Assembly: GCA_000272025.2 (NCBI GenBank)
Contig: AKCV02000015.1
Location: forward strand, 558,001 to 622,000
Length of the DNA stretch: 64,000 bases
Source: Imbroritus primus
GTDB lineage: Bacteria > Pseudomonadota > Gammaproteobacteria > Burkholderiales > Burkholderiaceae
Reading direction: 5' to 3'
Made by a program: the position numbers and the translations under genes. Position 1 is the stretch's first letter. The number at the start of each line of letters is the position of its first letter. The notes under the pieces are model-generated. The model saw only the letters and a program-made list of their open reading frames with translations, was not told the DNA's origin and did not search any database. This document shows, piece after piece, positions 19,013 to 27,879 of this stretch.

Positions 19013-19050
19013 AAAAACCGCAATCATAGTAAGTGAGCTTCCGATTAGAT

Positions 19051-20292
19051 TCACACCGTATGGCCATGCCTGCCGGTGTAATTCAGCGCCAGCATCATCC
19101 CCATCCACGCCAGGATGAAACGGCCTTCCGAGAAGGTGGAGAAGTGCGAGCTGGTCAGGCTGGTGGCGCACCACGCTGCGGTGACCGCCAGGCCGAGCGC
19201 ACGGTAGGGTTGCGGCACCTGCCGGAACGGTGCGGCCACGAGAATGGCGAACAGCAGCAGCAGGCCCGCGATGCCTTGCTCGACCCAGATCTTCAGGTAC
19301 TGGTTGTGCGGATCGGCTACGTCCACGGCCTGCCAGCCCTGCTTGTCCTTGATCAGCTCGTGATAGGCGGTCTTGAAGCTGCCGGTGCCGTAACCGCGTA
19401 GCGGATGCGCCTCCAGCAGGGTCAGCGTATGCTGCAGCATGACGACGCGGATGCCCATGGAGGTCAACTCCTGGGATTGCCGATAGGTCTCCATCTCATG
19501 CACACCCTGCATGATGCGGTCGCGCGTGGCGGGAATGGTGGCGAGCGCCGCGCACACTGCAACGAACAGCGCACCGGCCAGCAGCAGCTGGCGCAGCCCG
19601 AGCGGCGCGCGCACCCAGGTCATCGGCAAGGCGGTGGCGAGCACCAGTAGCACCACATAGCCGCTGCGCCCCGGTGTGACCAGGGCGATATTCAGCAGCA
19701 GTCCGGCCAGCCCGGTCAGCAGCACGAGGCGCAGGCGCCTGTCCATGCCATGCCAGCCTTCGCGCAGCAGGATCACGATGCAGAAGCTCGTGACGGCGAA
19801 CATGATGCCTTGCGTGGCATGGTTGCGAATCGCGATCCCGATATCGAGCTTGTACAGGTGGATGCCCAGTCCCCAGGAGACGAACGACGCCACCATGCAG
19901 ACCAGCACCGCGCCGACGAGCCAGTGCACCACGCGCGCCTTCCACGCACTGTCGTCGAACAGGGCGGCGCCGAGCGGCAGCAGCAGGATCTTGCGCCAAC
20001 CGATGACCGCTTGCCAGGCGTCGCCGGGCGGGGCGACGCTGTAGGTGGCGGCCAGGGCAATAAGGAGTGCCAGGGCGACGGCCGCGGCGACCATCGGTTC
20101 ACGCACCACCACGGCGAGCCGGCTGCGGATGTCGCGCGAGACGATGGCGACCGCGAACAGCAAGCCCTCGAACAGATTGACCAGCGGCGGTGAAAACAGC
20201 AGGGCCAGCACCAGCGCGATCATCAGCACACGCGCCAGCGTCACCGGGTCACGCGCGCCACCGCGCGGTTGGGCAAAAGCGGCTGGGATCAT
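19051..20292 (-). CDS. O-antigen ligase/polymerase family membrane protein
   Basis: Members of this family (Wzy_C/WaaL) join or polymerise O-antigen at the periplasmic face of the inner membrane. The protein has 413 residues with about ten to twelve membrane helices. The characteristic large periplasmic loop near the C-terminal third holds GYGTGSFKTAYHEL and DPHNQYLKIWVEQGIAGLLLL. The latter is the typical H-N-Q/Y-L motif of O-antigen ligases. The ATG at 20292 overlaps the stop of the upstream GT25 gene as ATGA. Ligase and polymerase cannot be told apart from the sequence. Confidence 0.82.
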   Translation of the reverse strand: MIPAAFAQPRGGARDPVTLARVLMIALVLALLFSPPLVNLFEGLLFAVAIVSRDIRSRLAVVVREPMVAAAVALALLIALAATYSVAPPGDAWQAVIGWRKILLLPLGAALFDDSAWKARVVHWLVGAVLVCMVASFVSWGLGIHLYKLDIGIAIRNHATQGIMFAVTSFCIVILLREGWHGMDRRLRLVLLTGLAGLLLNIALVTPGRSGYVVLLVLATALPMTWVRAPLGLRQLLLAGALFVAVCAALATIPATRDRIMQGVHEMETYRQSQELTSMGIRVVMLQHTLTLLEAHPLRGYGTGSFKTAYHELIKDKQGWQAVDVADPHNQYLKIWVEQGIAGLLLLFAILVAAPFRQVPQPYRALGLAVTAAWCATSLTSSHFSTFSEGRFILAWMGMMLALNYTGRHGHTV

Positions 20293-21029
20293 GGCAGCCT
20301 CCAGCGTGCCAGCCATTCGCGCAGGCGACGGCGGCGGAACTTGTTCCAGCGGTAACGCAGCCGGTTGTACAGGTCCGAGTGCTTGAGCCGGTTGCCGTCG
20401 AGCGCGGTGGTGAACATGCCGGTCACGCTGCCTTGTTCCACCAGTGGCGCGCGGCTCCAGTACTGGGCGATGCCCTGTTCGCGGTCGATCTGGTTCATCA
20501 AGTGATCTGCAGGGAGGCTGATCCGGTGTGTCTCCAACCATGCTAGACGTTGCTGCATGGCTTGCAGGTCGGTCACGTAGCCTTCCGTCGTCGGCACGGG
20601 CATCGGAAACAGCGGCGCGGATTCGCGGAAAAAAGCATCCGGCAGCTTGGCATCGGCCCCGCCGAGAAAGACCAGGTAGCCAGGCGGCAGGCGATCCGCT
20701 GCTTGCAGCGCTGTGGCGAGGCCGTCCGCAAAGCCCGGCACGAGCAGGACATCATCCTCGAAGACCAGGATACGCCGGTGGCCATGGGCGACGCCGTCGC
20801 GCCATGCGGCGATGTGCTTGAGCACCAGCGACTGGTGCGGTGGGCGCAGCCTGTCCGGGACGAAGCGTGCACGCTGGGCGTCCGTCAGGTCGGGGACATC
20901 ATGGTCGAAAATGAACTGAAAGGCGATGCCGTGACGATGCAGTTCGCCTTGGATGTGGGCAATCCGGTCGGTGTAGGTCTTGACGGTCAGGACGTACACC
21001 GCGTCTACCAGCTGGTTGACTTGCGGCAA
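20289..21029 (-). CDS. Glycosyltransferase family 25 protein (LPS biosynthesis)
   Basis: GT25 enzymes transfer sugars, often galactose, onto lipooligosaccharide. The protein has 246 residues and starts with VDAVYVLTVKTYTDRIAHIQ, the usual N-terminal motif with a conserved RxxxI pattern. A DxD-like donor/metal segment follows (RRILVFEDDVLL, around residue 90), and later DHLMNQID. The start codon appears to be TTG at 21029, with GAGGAA about nine bases upstream; no in-frame ATG fits. It is translationally coupled to the O-antigen ligase gene. The C-terminus is very basic (RWNKFRRRRLREW), which may hold the protein at the membrane. Confidence 0.82.
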   Translation of the reverse strand: MPQVNQLVDAVYVLTVKTYTDRIAHIQGELHRHGIAFQFIFDHDVPDLTDAQRARFVPDRLRPPHQSLVLKHIAAWRDGVAHGHRRILVFEDDVLLVPGFADGLATALQAADRLPPGYLVFLGGADAKLPDAFFRESAPLFPMPVPTTEGYVTDLQAMQQRLAWLETHRISLPADHLMNQIDREQGIAQYWSRAPLVEQGSVTGMFTTALDGNRLKHSDLYNRLRYRWNKFRRRRLREWLARWRLP

Positions 21030-21152
21030 TTGGTGCGCTTCCTCTGCACATGGAATCAGGCGTAACTATACCTGACCCGGGGCCGCGTTCCGGACGCCCA
21101 GAGAGGTGGGCAGGCGGTCCTGAGCAGGCTGGACCGGATAGTGTGGAAGCGG

Positions 21153-21180
21153 CGTCACGCACGTGCGACCGTGCGTGACG
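21153..21180. terminator. Strong hairpin between the TRAP operon and the GT25 gene
   Basis: A perfect 10-bp stem (CGTCACGCAC and GTGCGTGACG) with an 8-base loop lies 19 bases after the dctM stop. It has no T-run on either strand. It may be a transcription barrier or an mRNA-stabilising structure rather than a classic terminator. Confidence 0.5.
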
Positions 21181-21198
21181 CGCTATGCCCAGCACAGC

Positions 21199-23130
21199 TT
21201 ACTTGTACAGCACCGAAGGCAGCCAGAGGCCGATTGCCGGGAACATGTACAGGAGGATCAGCGCAATGATCTGGATGCCCATGAATGGCATCATGCCCGC
21301 GAAAATCTGATTCAGCGTGACATGCGGCGGCGCCACGCCCTTGAGGTAGAACGCCGACATCGCGACCGGCGGCGAGAGGAAGGCGGTCTGCAGGTTGATG
21401 GCGACCAGCAGCCCGAAGAACAGCGGATCGATGTTGAAGTGCGCCAGCAGCGGAATGAAGATCGGCATGAAGATGACGATAATTTCCGTCCACTCCAGCG
21501 GCCAGCCGAGCAGGAAAATGATGATCTGCGCCATGATCATGAACTGCAACGGCGTCAGGTCCATCGACAGCACCCAGGCTTCCACCAGCGCCTGCCCGCC
21601 GAGCAGGGCGAAAGCTGCCGAGAAGATCGACGAGCCCACGAACAGCCAGCACACCATGGCACTGGTCTTGGCGGTCAGGAACACCGATTCCTTCAGCACC
21701 GGCATGGTCATCTGGCGATACATCAGCGCCAGCAGCGCACCGCCCAGCGAGCCGATGGCCGCGGCCTCGGTCGGCGTGGCAAAGCCGAACACGATCGAGC
21801 CAAGTACTGCGAGGATCAGGATCGCCAGTGGAAAGAACGAAGTCAGCAGCATCTTGAAGACTTCAAGCTGGGCGAAATTGAAGAAGGCGTAGAAGATCAG
21901 CAGGCCGACGGCAGCAACTGCAAAGGTGATCCACAACCAGGTCGGCACTGGCTCGCGCGCTGCTTCGTCGCCCGCGGCTGCGGTCTCGTTGGCTGTCGTG
22001 GCGTCGGCTGGGGCAGCTGGCGGGGCATCCGCTGCGGCTGCGGCCGGCGGCGTTGCGGCTTCCTGTGCCACCTCCGTGGCGGTTCCGGACTCCGGTGGCG
22101 GGGCCAGGCTGTCCAGCTCCTCGTGTGCCTCGTCCTGGATGCCCCCACCCATTTCGACCAGGCCTTCGGTCGAGACGATGCGCGCGGGTGCAGTCACGCC
22201 TTCGTAGGTCAGGCCGAGCATGCCGACGATGACGATGAACGGCAGCAGGGCGATCAGCAGTTGGCCGGCGGCCTTGCGCCGCCAGCTCTGGCCAGTCGTG
22301 CCCACGGCGCGGACCAGCGAGGGCAGGGCACGGCTGCTGAACATGCGTTCGATCGCGGCGAGGAAATCCGGCAGGGGCACCTTACGCTCGCTTTCCGAGA
22401 GCGGCGGGGCGTATTCCGGCTTGAGCTTGGCGATGAGCATCACATAGCCGACATACAGTCCTGCGAGCATGATGCCGGGGAAGAATGCGCCCGCGTATAG
22501 CTGCACCACCGATACCCCGGCAGTGGCGCCGTACACAATAAGCAGCACGGACGGGGGGATCAGGATGCCCAGGCAACCGCCCGCCGTGATCACGCCGGCC
22601 GTCAACCGGATGTTGTAGCCCGAGTTGAGCATGGCCGGCAGTGCCAGCAGGCCCATCAGCGTGACCACTGCGCCCACGATGCCGGTGGCGGTGGCGAAGA
22701 TCGCACAGGTGACCAGCGTTGCCACCGCGAGCGAGCCCGGAACGCGGGCCAGCGCGAGGTGCAGGCTCTTGAACAGCTTGGCGATCAGGTTGGCACGTTC
22801 GACCAGGTAGCCCATGAATACGAACAGCGGGACCGAGATGAGCACATCATTGGTCATCACCGCGTACGTTCGCTGCACCATCAGGTCGAGCGTCTGCTGG
22901 ATGGCCAGATCGGGATTGGCATGCCGGTAGGCCAGCCACGCGAAGAACACGCCCATGCCCATCAGCGTAAAGGCCGTCGGAAAGCCGAGCATGATGGCGA
23001 TGACGATCAGGGCCAGCATGAGCAGGCCCAGGTGGCCATTGGTGATGTTCTCGGGCGAGGGCATCAGGTACGCCGCCAGCGCGACGACCAGTGCCATGAT
23101 GCTGAAGCCGAACCACAGTTCCTTTCTCAT
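21199..23130 (-). CDS. TRAP transporter large permease (DctM/TakM type) with an internal insert
   Basis: This is the large membrane subunit of a TRAP transporter, which drives sodium-coupled uptake of an organic acid. The protein has 643 residues, well above the 425-440 of ordinary DctM. It has many membrane helices and the family motifs MLGFPTAFTLMGMGVFFAW and GVITAGGCLGILIPPSV. Between about residues 315 and 395 there is a hydrophilic stretch very rich in Ala, Pro, Glu and Thr (for example PPAAAAADAPPAAPADA). It precedes an extra helix (WLWITFAVAAVGLLIFYAF). Its ATG overlaps the dctQ stop as ATGA. Confidence 0.9.
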   Translation of the reverse strand: MRKELWFGFSIMALVVALAAYLMPSPENITNGHLGLLMLALIVIAIMLGFPTAFTLMGMGVFFAWLAYRHANPDLAIQQTLDLMVQRTYAVMTNDVLISVPLFVFMGYLVERANLIAKLFKSLHLALARVPGSLAVATLVTCAIFATATGIVGAVVTLMGLLALPAMLNSGYNIRLTAGVITAGGCLGILIPPSVLLIVYGATAGVSVVQLYAGAFFPGIMLAGLYVGYVMLIAKLKPEYAPPLSESERKVPLPDFLAAIERMFSSRALPSLVRAVGTTGQSWRRKAAGQLLIALLPFIVIVGMLGLTYEGVTAPARIVSTEGLVEMGGGIQDEAHEELDSLAPPPESGTATEVAQEAATPPAAAAADAPPAAPADATTANETAAAGDEAAREPVPTWLWITFAVAAVGLLIFYAFFNFAQLEVFKMLLTSFFPLAILILAVLGSIVFGFATPTEAAAIGSLGGALLALMYRQMTMPVLKESVFLTAKTSAMVCWLFVGSSIFSAAFALLGGQALVEAWVLSMDLTPLQFMIMAQIIIFLLGWPLEWTEIIVIFMPIFIPLLAHFNIDPLFFGLLVAINLQTAFLSPPVAMSAFYLKGVAPPHVTLNQIFAGMMPFMGIQIIALILLYMFPAIGLWLPSVLYK

Positions 23131-23753
23131 GACATCCGTCCTCCCGCTTGGGGCGCGGCATCGCCATGGGCGGCCACATCCACCATGTCGTCGTGCACGC
23201 TCTCCTTCAGTTTTTCGACGTCCACTTCCTCGACGTCATCCTCGCGGCGCGGCCAGTCGCCCACCCGGATGCAGATCACGCAACGGATGATCTCCGCCAC
23301 GCCCTGCAGCAGCAGGAAGGCCCCGGCAATCGGGATGACGAGCTTGAATGGATAGATCGGCGGGCCGTCTGCCGCAATCGATGAGCGCTCGTTCTGTGCC
23401 AGCGAATCGCCGAAGAATTCCCAGCCGGCCCAAACCAGGGCGATGATGCCGGGAATGAAGAACACGACGTACAGCACCAGGTCGATGCTGGCCTGGACGC
23501 GCGGCGTAAGAAAGCCGTACAGGATGTCGCCGCGGACATGGCCTTTCTTGGCCAGGGTGTAGGCGCCTGCCATCATGAACAGCGTGCCGTACATCATGTT
23601 GCTAACATCGAACACCCAGGCGTGCGGTTCACCGAGTGCGTAGCGGGAGAAGACTTCGTAGCTGATCATCAGCGTGAGGCTGACGATCAGCCACGCGAAG
23701 ATCTTGCCAACGAAGGTGCTGATGGCGTCGATACAGAGCAGGAATTTTTGCAT
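23127..23753 (-). CDS. TRAP transporter small permease (DctQ type)
   Basis: This is the small membrane subunit that pairs with DctM in TRAP uptake. The protein has 208 residues with four membrane helices. The motif SYEVFSRYALGEPHAWVFDVSN at about residues 30-51 is typical of DctQ. GHVRGDILYGFLTPRVQAS follows. A charged cytoplasmic tail (about 45 residues, rich in Glu and Asp) extends beyond the last helix. It is the middle gene of dctP-dctQ-dctM. Confidence 0.9.
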   Translation of the reverse strand: MQKFLLCIDAISTFVGKIFAWLIVSLTLMISYEVFSRYALGEPHAWVFDVSNMMYGTLFMMAGAYTLAKKGHVRGDILYGFLTPRVQASIDLVLYVVFFIPGIIALVWAGWEFFGDSLAQNERSSIAADGPPIYPFKLVIPIAGAFLLLQGVAEIIRCVICIRVGDWPRREDDVEEVDVEKLKESVHDDMVDVAAHGDAAPQAGGRMS

Positions 23754-23834
23754 GGCCGTCTTCAGTGTGTCGGGAAACTGCCCCCCGGCACGGGGCCGGA
23801 AGGCAGGTCGTACAAAACACGAAGCCGGTCAGGC

Positions 23835-24968
23835 TCAGGTCTTTTTCGAGAAGTAGCGCGTCTGGGCCAGCCGGAAGTCGACCAGCGTATCGCTCTGCCA
23901 GCGTGTCGTGCGCTGCGCGAAGGCCTTCATCGAGGCGTTGACCTTCTTGAACATCGGGTTCTCGGCCTCTTTCTTCTTGACCACTTCGTCCCAGGTCTTG
24001 AGCTGATCCTGCAGGATGGCGTTTGGCGTGGCGTAGAACTTCACGCCTTGCTTCTGCATTGCCTCATAGTCCTTGGAGTAGCGGTCGATGGCTTTCCACG
24101 ACATATCGGCCGACGACGCTTCCACGGCATTGTTGATGATGGCCTTGAGCTTGGGCGGCAGCGCATCGAACTTGCTCTTGTTGAACAGGATTTCGAAGGT
24201 TTCCGAGCACTGGTGGAAACTGCGCAGCATGCACACCTTGGAGACATCGGGGAAGCCCAGCACGCGATCGGAACTGGCATTGTTGAATTCCGCCGCGTCG
24301 AGCAGGCCGCGATCCATGGCCGGCACGATCTCGCCGCCCGGCAGCGCGTTCACTGCCGCGCCCATGCCGGAGAAGATGTCGATCGACAGGCCGACCGTGC
24401 GGAACTTGAGCCCTTTCATGTCCTCGGCCTTGGTCACCGGTTTCTTGAACCAGCCGAGCGGCTGCGTCGGCATCGGGCCGTACAGGTAGGACACCACGTT
24501 GAGATTGAGGCCCTTGTAGATCTCGGCCATCAGTTCCTTGCCGCCGCCGTACTTGTGCCAGGCCAGGACCATGTTGGGATCCATGCCCCAGGCCGGACCC
24601 GAGCCCCACAGCGCCAGGGCGGAGTTCTTGCCGTACCAGTAGGCGCATACGCCATGGCCGCCATCCAGCGTACCCTTGCTGACCGCGTCGATCAGGTCGA
24701 AGGCCTTGACCACCGCACCGGCGGGCAGCAGTTCAATCTTCATGTCGCCGCCGGTCATGTCGTTCACCTTGGTGACGAAATCGGCGGCGTACTCATGGAA
24801 AATATCTTTTTGCGGCCAGGTGCTTTGCCAACGCATCGTAACAGGGCCCTGGGCCTTGACGATGCTTGGAAAACCCATTGTGGCGGCACCGGCTGCCGTG
24901 GCGACGCTTGCACTACCGAGAAACTTGCGGCGAGAATCGCGCCCCTTCCTGGACTGATCTGCTGACAT
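23835..24968 (-). CDS. TRAP transporter substrate-binding protein (DctP/TakP type)
   Basis: This periplasmic receptor delivers substrate to the DctQM permease. The protein has 377 residues and starts with a Tat signal (SRRKFLGSASVATAAGAAT). The mature domain begins at about GPVTMRWQSTWPQKD. LPGGEIVPAMDRGLLDAAEFNNASSD matches the TakP/lactate-binding clade of DctP proteins, whose known ligands are 2-oxoacids or lactate, often with a metal. The substrate class is therefore an inference from the clade. The ATG at 24968 has a perfect GAGGAGGT ribosome site, so a longer in-frame start is rejected. It is the first gene of the operon. Confidence 0.9.
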   Translation of the reverse strand: MSADQSRKGRDSRRKFLGSASVATAAGAATMGFPSIVKAQGPVTMRWQSTWPQKDIFHEYAADFVTKVNDMTGGDMKIELLPAGAVVKAFDLIDAVSKGTLDGGHGVCAYWYGKNSALALWGSGPAWGMDPNMVLAWHKYGGGKELMAEIYKGLNLNVVSYLYGPMPTQPLGWFKKPVTKAEDMKGLKFRTVGLSIDIFSGMGAAVNALPGGEIVPAMDRGLLDAAEFNNASSDRVLGFPDVSKVCMLRSFHQCSETFEILFNKSKFDALPPKLKAIINNAVEASSADMSWKAIDRYSKDYEAMQKQGVKFYATPNAILQDQLKTWDEVVKKKEAENPMFKKVNASMKAFAQRTTRWQSDTLVDFRLAQTRYFSKKT

Positions 24969-25203
24969 GCTACCTCCTCGTGGCTGGATGGAAACACACA
25001 TGCAGGGCTATGACGGGCCCTGTCTTCTGTGTCCGTTCGGTCCCACAGCTGGCGCATCTGACCTTCTGAACATCGCCTTCCGGTCACCGACGTTTGATTG
25101 TATGGAGTGACGCATGCGGCAACATATGGGGGATTTCCCGCGCTTTGTTCCGGATTGCGGTCCCCGGCGTCCCGAGGGAGGCCTGGCGATGCGGGGGGGC
25201 CGG

Positions 25204-26172
25204 CTATTCGGCCAGTGGCTGCGGCCAGTCGCAAATGCGCTGCTGTCCGGCGCTGGCATCCGAAACCGCGGGAACATAGCCGCGCGCGCGGCTGCGGGCG
25301 GCTGCCTTGCGCGCACGGTCGACGTTTTCGCACTTGCCGACATAATCTAGCGTGCCAATCCAGAAGCGTTGCTCTGGGCGCTCACTGCTCCAGGCCCGCC
25401 AGAGCGCGAGTTGGGCATCGGCATCCGCATCGTGCTGCGGGGCAAACACGCTTTCGTGGGCAATGCCGTCCAGCAGTGTCGGAAAGGGCACCCCGCCGGC
25501 CTGACCCATGCGCGTGACCGGGCCGGCCGTGTTCTGCAGGATGATGGTCAGCTGGGGGTAACGCGCCCGCAGCTTATACACCAGTTCGAGGCCGCCCCGG
25601 CGGCAGGCATCGCCGCATGGGCCATTGTCGGTGCGCACCCCGTGCTCGACGATTTCCATATTGTCGAGATAGAAGCCGTCCACACCTTGCGCCACCAGGC
25701 GGGGTGCCAGGTAGTCGAGAACCAGGCGCTGGTGATCGGGGTCGGACGGATCCATCCAGACTTCGTCCGGGTAGCCGTGATAGACGCCACGCTGCGCCCG
25801 CCGGTTCGCGCCGCAGCCGGGGATCGCCGTGCCGGTCGTGCGCCAGTAGGTGCGAAAACGTTCGCAGGAGCCGATGTTCAGGTAGCTCAGCACGCGGTTG
25901 CGGCCGCCGTCGCGCAGCTGTGCAATCTGTTCCGGGGTGAAGTTGTGCTGCCCCGGGTCGGCGTCGATCACCAGGAGCCGGTAGGTGCGCGCCACCTGTT
26001 GCAGATCGAGCTTCGACGCTGCCCCGTAGTAAGTGGTCCACGGGCCGGGCACGTCAATGGCGCGGCTGCGCGCCGTTTCTGCGTGGACGCAGGGCGGGGC
26101 GCCCGCCATGAGTAGCCCCAGCAGGGCGGCCGCGGTGCGCATGCGCCGGCCCTGCTGCTTTACCAATAACAT
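25204..26172 (-). CDS. Secreted GH114-type glycoside hydrolase (putative endo-alpha-1,4-galactosaminidase)
   Basis: GH114 enzymes cut alpha-1,4-linked galactosamine polymers. The protein has 322 residues, or 312 if the in-frame ATG at 26142 is used. A Sec signal (AAALLGLLMAGAPPCVHA) is followed by a single beta/alpha-barrel domain. Landmarks are the N-terminal VPGPWTTYY, the strand motif RVLSYLNIGSCERF, the Asp-bearing active-site segment VDGFYLDNMEIVEHG, and TIILQN. Several cysteines suit disulfide bonds in an exported protein. The longer start overlaps the upstream paralogue by 13 bases. It is a tandem duplicate of the next gene. No anchor is visible, so it should be periplasmic or secreted. 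Confidence 0.78.
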   Translation of the reverse strand: MLLVKQQGRRMRTAAALLGLLMAGAPPCVHAETARSRAIDVPGPWTTYYGAASKLDLQQVARTYRLLVIDADPGQHNFTPEQIAQLRDGGRNRVLSYLNIGSCERFRTYWRTTGTAIPGCGANRRAQRGVYHGYPDEVWMDPSDPDHQRLVLDYLAPRLVAQGVDGFYLDNMEIVEHGVRTDNGPCGDACRRGGLELVYKLRARYPQLTIILQNTAGPVTRMGQAGGVPFPTLLDGIAHESVFAPQHDADADAQLALWRAWSSERPEQRFWIGTLDYVGKCENVDRARKAAARSRARGYVPAVSDASAGQQRICDWPQPLAE

Positions 26173-27242
26173 ATGTCCTGCAGGCCGTGGGTCGAGTCCG
26201 AAACATACGGCGAAAACCCGCGCGCACTGCTGGTCGCCATCACGCTGTTGGCCGCCGTGCGGTCCGTGCAGTTGCCGACATAGTCGAGCGTTCCTACCCA
26301 GAACGCCTGGCCGCCAGGCTTGAAGCCCACGTCACGCCACAGGCCCAGGCGGTTGTCGTTGTAGGCGCTGTAGGTCGGTGCGAACACACCTTCGCCGGCC
26401 ACGCCGTCGAGCAGCGAGGCAAAGCGCACGCCACCGGTCATGCCTTGCAGGGTAACGTCCTCGAGCGCATTCTGCATGACAATGGTCAGGTCCGGATATT
26501 TCTCGCGCAGCTTGCGGATCAGATCGAGCCCGCCTTGCCGGCAGGTTGCGTCGCAGGGGCCGTTCGAGGCCGTGGCGCTGTGCTGGACGATTTCCATATT
26601 GTCTAGATAGAAACCGTCGGCGCCCATGGCGACCAGACCCGGCGCGACATGCTCGAGAATGAGCTTCTGGTAGTCCGCATTGCCGGGGCTCATCCAGACT
26701 TCATTGGGAAAGCCCGAGTAGGCGCCACGCTTGGCCGAGGTGTTGGCATTGCAGGAGACGATGCCGGCCGGCGCGGTGCTCCAGTAGGAACGGAACTGCT
26801 CGCAGGCGCCGATATTGAGATAGCTGAGCACGCGGTTGTTACCGCCGGCCTTGAGCTGCGTGACCTGCGCAGGGCTGAAGTTGCGCAGGCCCGGATCGAG
26901 ATCGAGGACCATTAGCCGGAAGGTACTGGCCATGCGCGGCAGATCGGCCGCCGCCGCGGTGTTGTAGTACGCCACCCAAGGTCCGGGTACGGCGATGCCG
27001 CGCGGCGAGACTGTCGTCGGGGGCGTGCCGCCGCCGTTCTGACCGCCACCTTGCCCGCCACCGATGTTCGTCGTCCCACCATCCCCGCCACCGCCGCCGC
27101 AGGCGGCCAGTGCCGCAAGGCTCAGCGCGGCCAGCCAGCGTCCGGCGTGGCGGGCGCATGTCCGCAGAAAAAGGGCGTATGAGGAATGTGTCGCATGGGG
27201 TGCACGAAGGGCATGGGAGGCCAGATGACACGGGGCTGTCAT
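26160..27242 (-). CDS. GH114-type glycoside hydrolase, lipoprotein paralogue
   Basis: The protein has 360 residues from the ATG at 27242, which has AAAGGA upstream; an ATG nine bases earlier sits too close to that site. The signal ends in a lipobox LAAC with the lipid-bearing cysteine at residue 48. A glycine-rich flexible linker follows (GGGGGDGG, then GGGQGGGQNGGG). The catalytic domain matches the neighbouring gene throughout: VPGPWVAYY, RVLSYLNIGACEQF, ADGFYLDNMEIVQHS, TIVMQN. The lipid anchor and linker should hold the enzyme at the envelope surface or in the periplasm. The family acts on galactosamine-containing polysaccharides; activity on Pel is my inference. Confidence 0.78.
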   Translation of the reverse strand: MTAPCHLASHALRAPHATHSSYALFLRTCARHAGRWLAALSLAALAACGGGGGDGGTTNIGGGQGGGQNGGGTPPTTVSPRGIAVPGPWVAYYNTAAAADLPRMASTFRLMVLDLDPGLRNFSPAQVTQLKAGGNNRVLSYLNIGACEQFRSYWSTAPAGIVSCNANTSAKRGAYSGFPNEVWMSPGNADYQKLILEHVAPGLVAMGADGFYLDNMEIVQHSATASNGPCDATCRQGGLDLIRKLREKYPDLTIVMQNALEDVTLQGMTGGVRFASLLDGVAGEGVFAPTYSAYNDNRLGLWRDVGFKPGGQAFWVGTLDYVGNCTDRTAANSVMATSSARGFSPYVSDSTHGLQDICYW

Positions 27243-27447
27243 GAATATCATCCTTTAGAGGGGTAAGCCGCCGCCAGTGTGCCAGCAAATCGTTGCCGCG
27301 GCGAGTGCGTCCGGGTCATATGGATGTCCGGTGGCGATCAGCAAGGCGGGGAACTTCCGGGCGCAGGCGCAAGGAGGCGGCCCGCATCGTTTCAGGCCGG
27401 CCCGAACGAACAGCCGCAGAAGAGCCGTTGTCCGGCTCAGTGACTTT

Positions 27448-27729
27448 TTAGTGGCACTTCAGGAAGCGCAGCGTCCCGCTGCGCAGTACGATGCAACTCG
27501 AGGTGGTGCCAAGCAGCATCCAGCGCGCGGCCGATTCGATCTCGGCGCGGTGTGCCCTGAAGGCATCATGCAGGTCCGTCTCGCGGATCGATTTGGCACC
27601 GAAGTGATCCTTCAGCGCCTCGGCACTGATGCGGCACTCCACATGTCGCCCATCCACCATGGCCGGAAAGGCGAGGCGGAGATCGACACCATGATAGACG
27701 GGCACCACGCCAGGAAACTCGATATCCAT
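27448..27729 (-). CDS. DUF1488 family protein
   Basis: This is a 93-residue protein. The pattern LRLAFPAMVDGRHVECRISAEALKDHFGA, then a later segment with FRAHRAEIESAARWML, matches the DUF1488 family of small proteobacterial proteins of unknown function. There is no signal or membrane segment. GAGG precedes the ATG at 27729. It is transcribed alone, divergently from the LysR gene at 27880, with about 150 bases between them. Confidence 0.75.
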   Translation of the reverse strand: MDIEFPGVVPVYHGVDLRLAFPAMVDGRHVECRISAEALKDHFGAKSIRETDLHDAFRAHRAEIESAARWMLLGTTSSCIVLRSGTLRFLKCH

Positions 27730-27879
27730 GCGAACCTCGATGGCACAGGTTGACTGCTATCACTGTAGTGCACCGCACGGATTTGGCAAGTTGCACGTGC
27801 GGCCGCGCTCCGGAGGCTGGCGGGCGTGGCTGGGGCTCGGTTAAGCTATGCGCCGTACGCCCATCTTCCGGAAGCTGTC

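Noticed and set aside
25204-27242. The GH114 proteins as displaced PelA hydrolase domains
   Set aside because: The PelA end is present in its usual place at the left edge. The two proteins are separate secreted enzymes with their own signals and a GH114-like layout.
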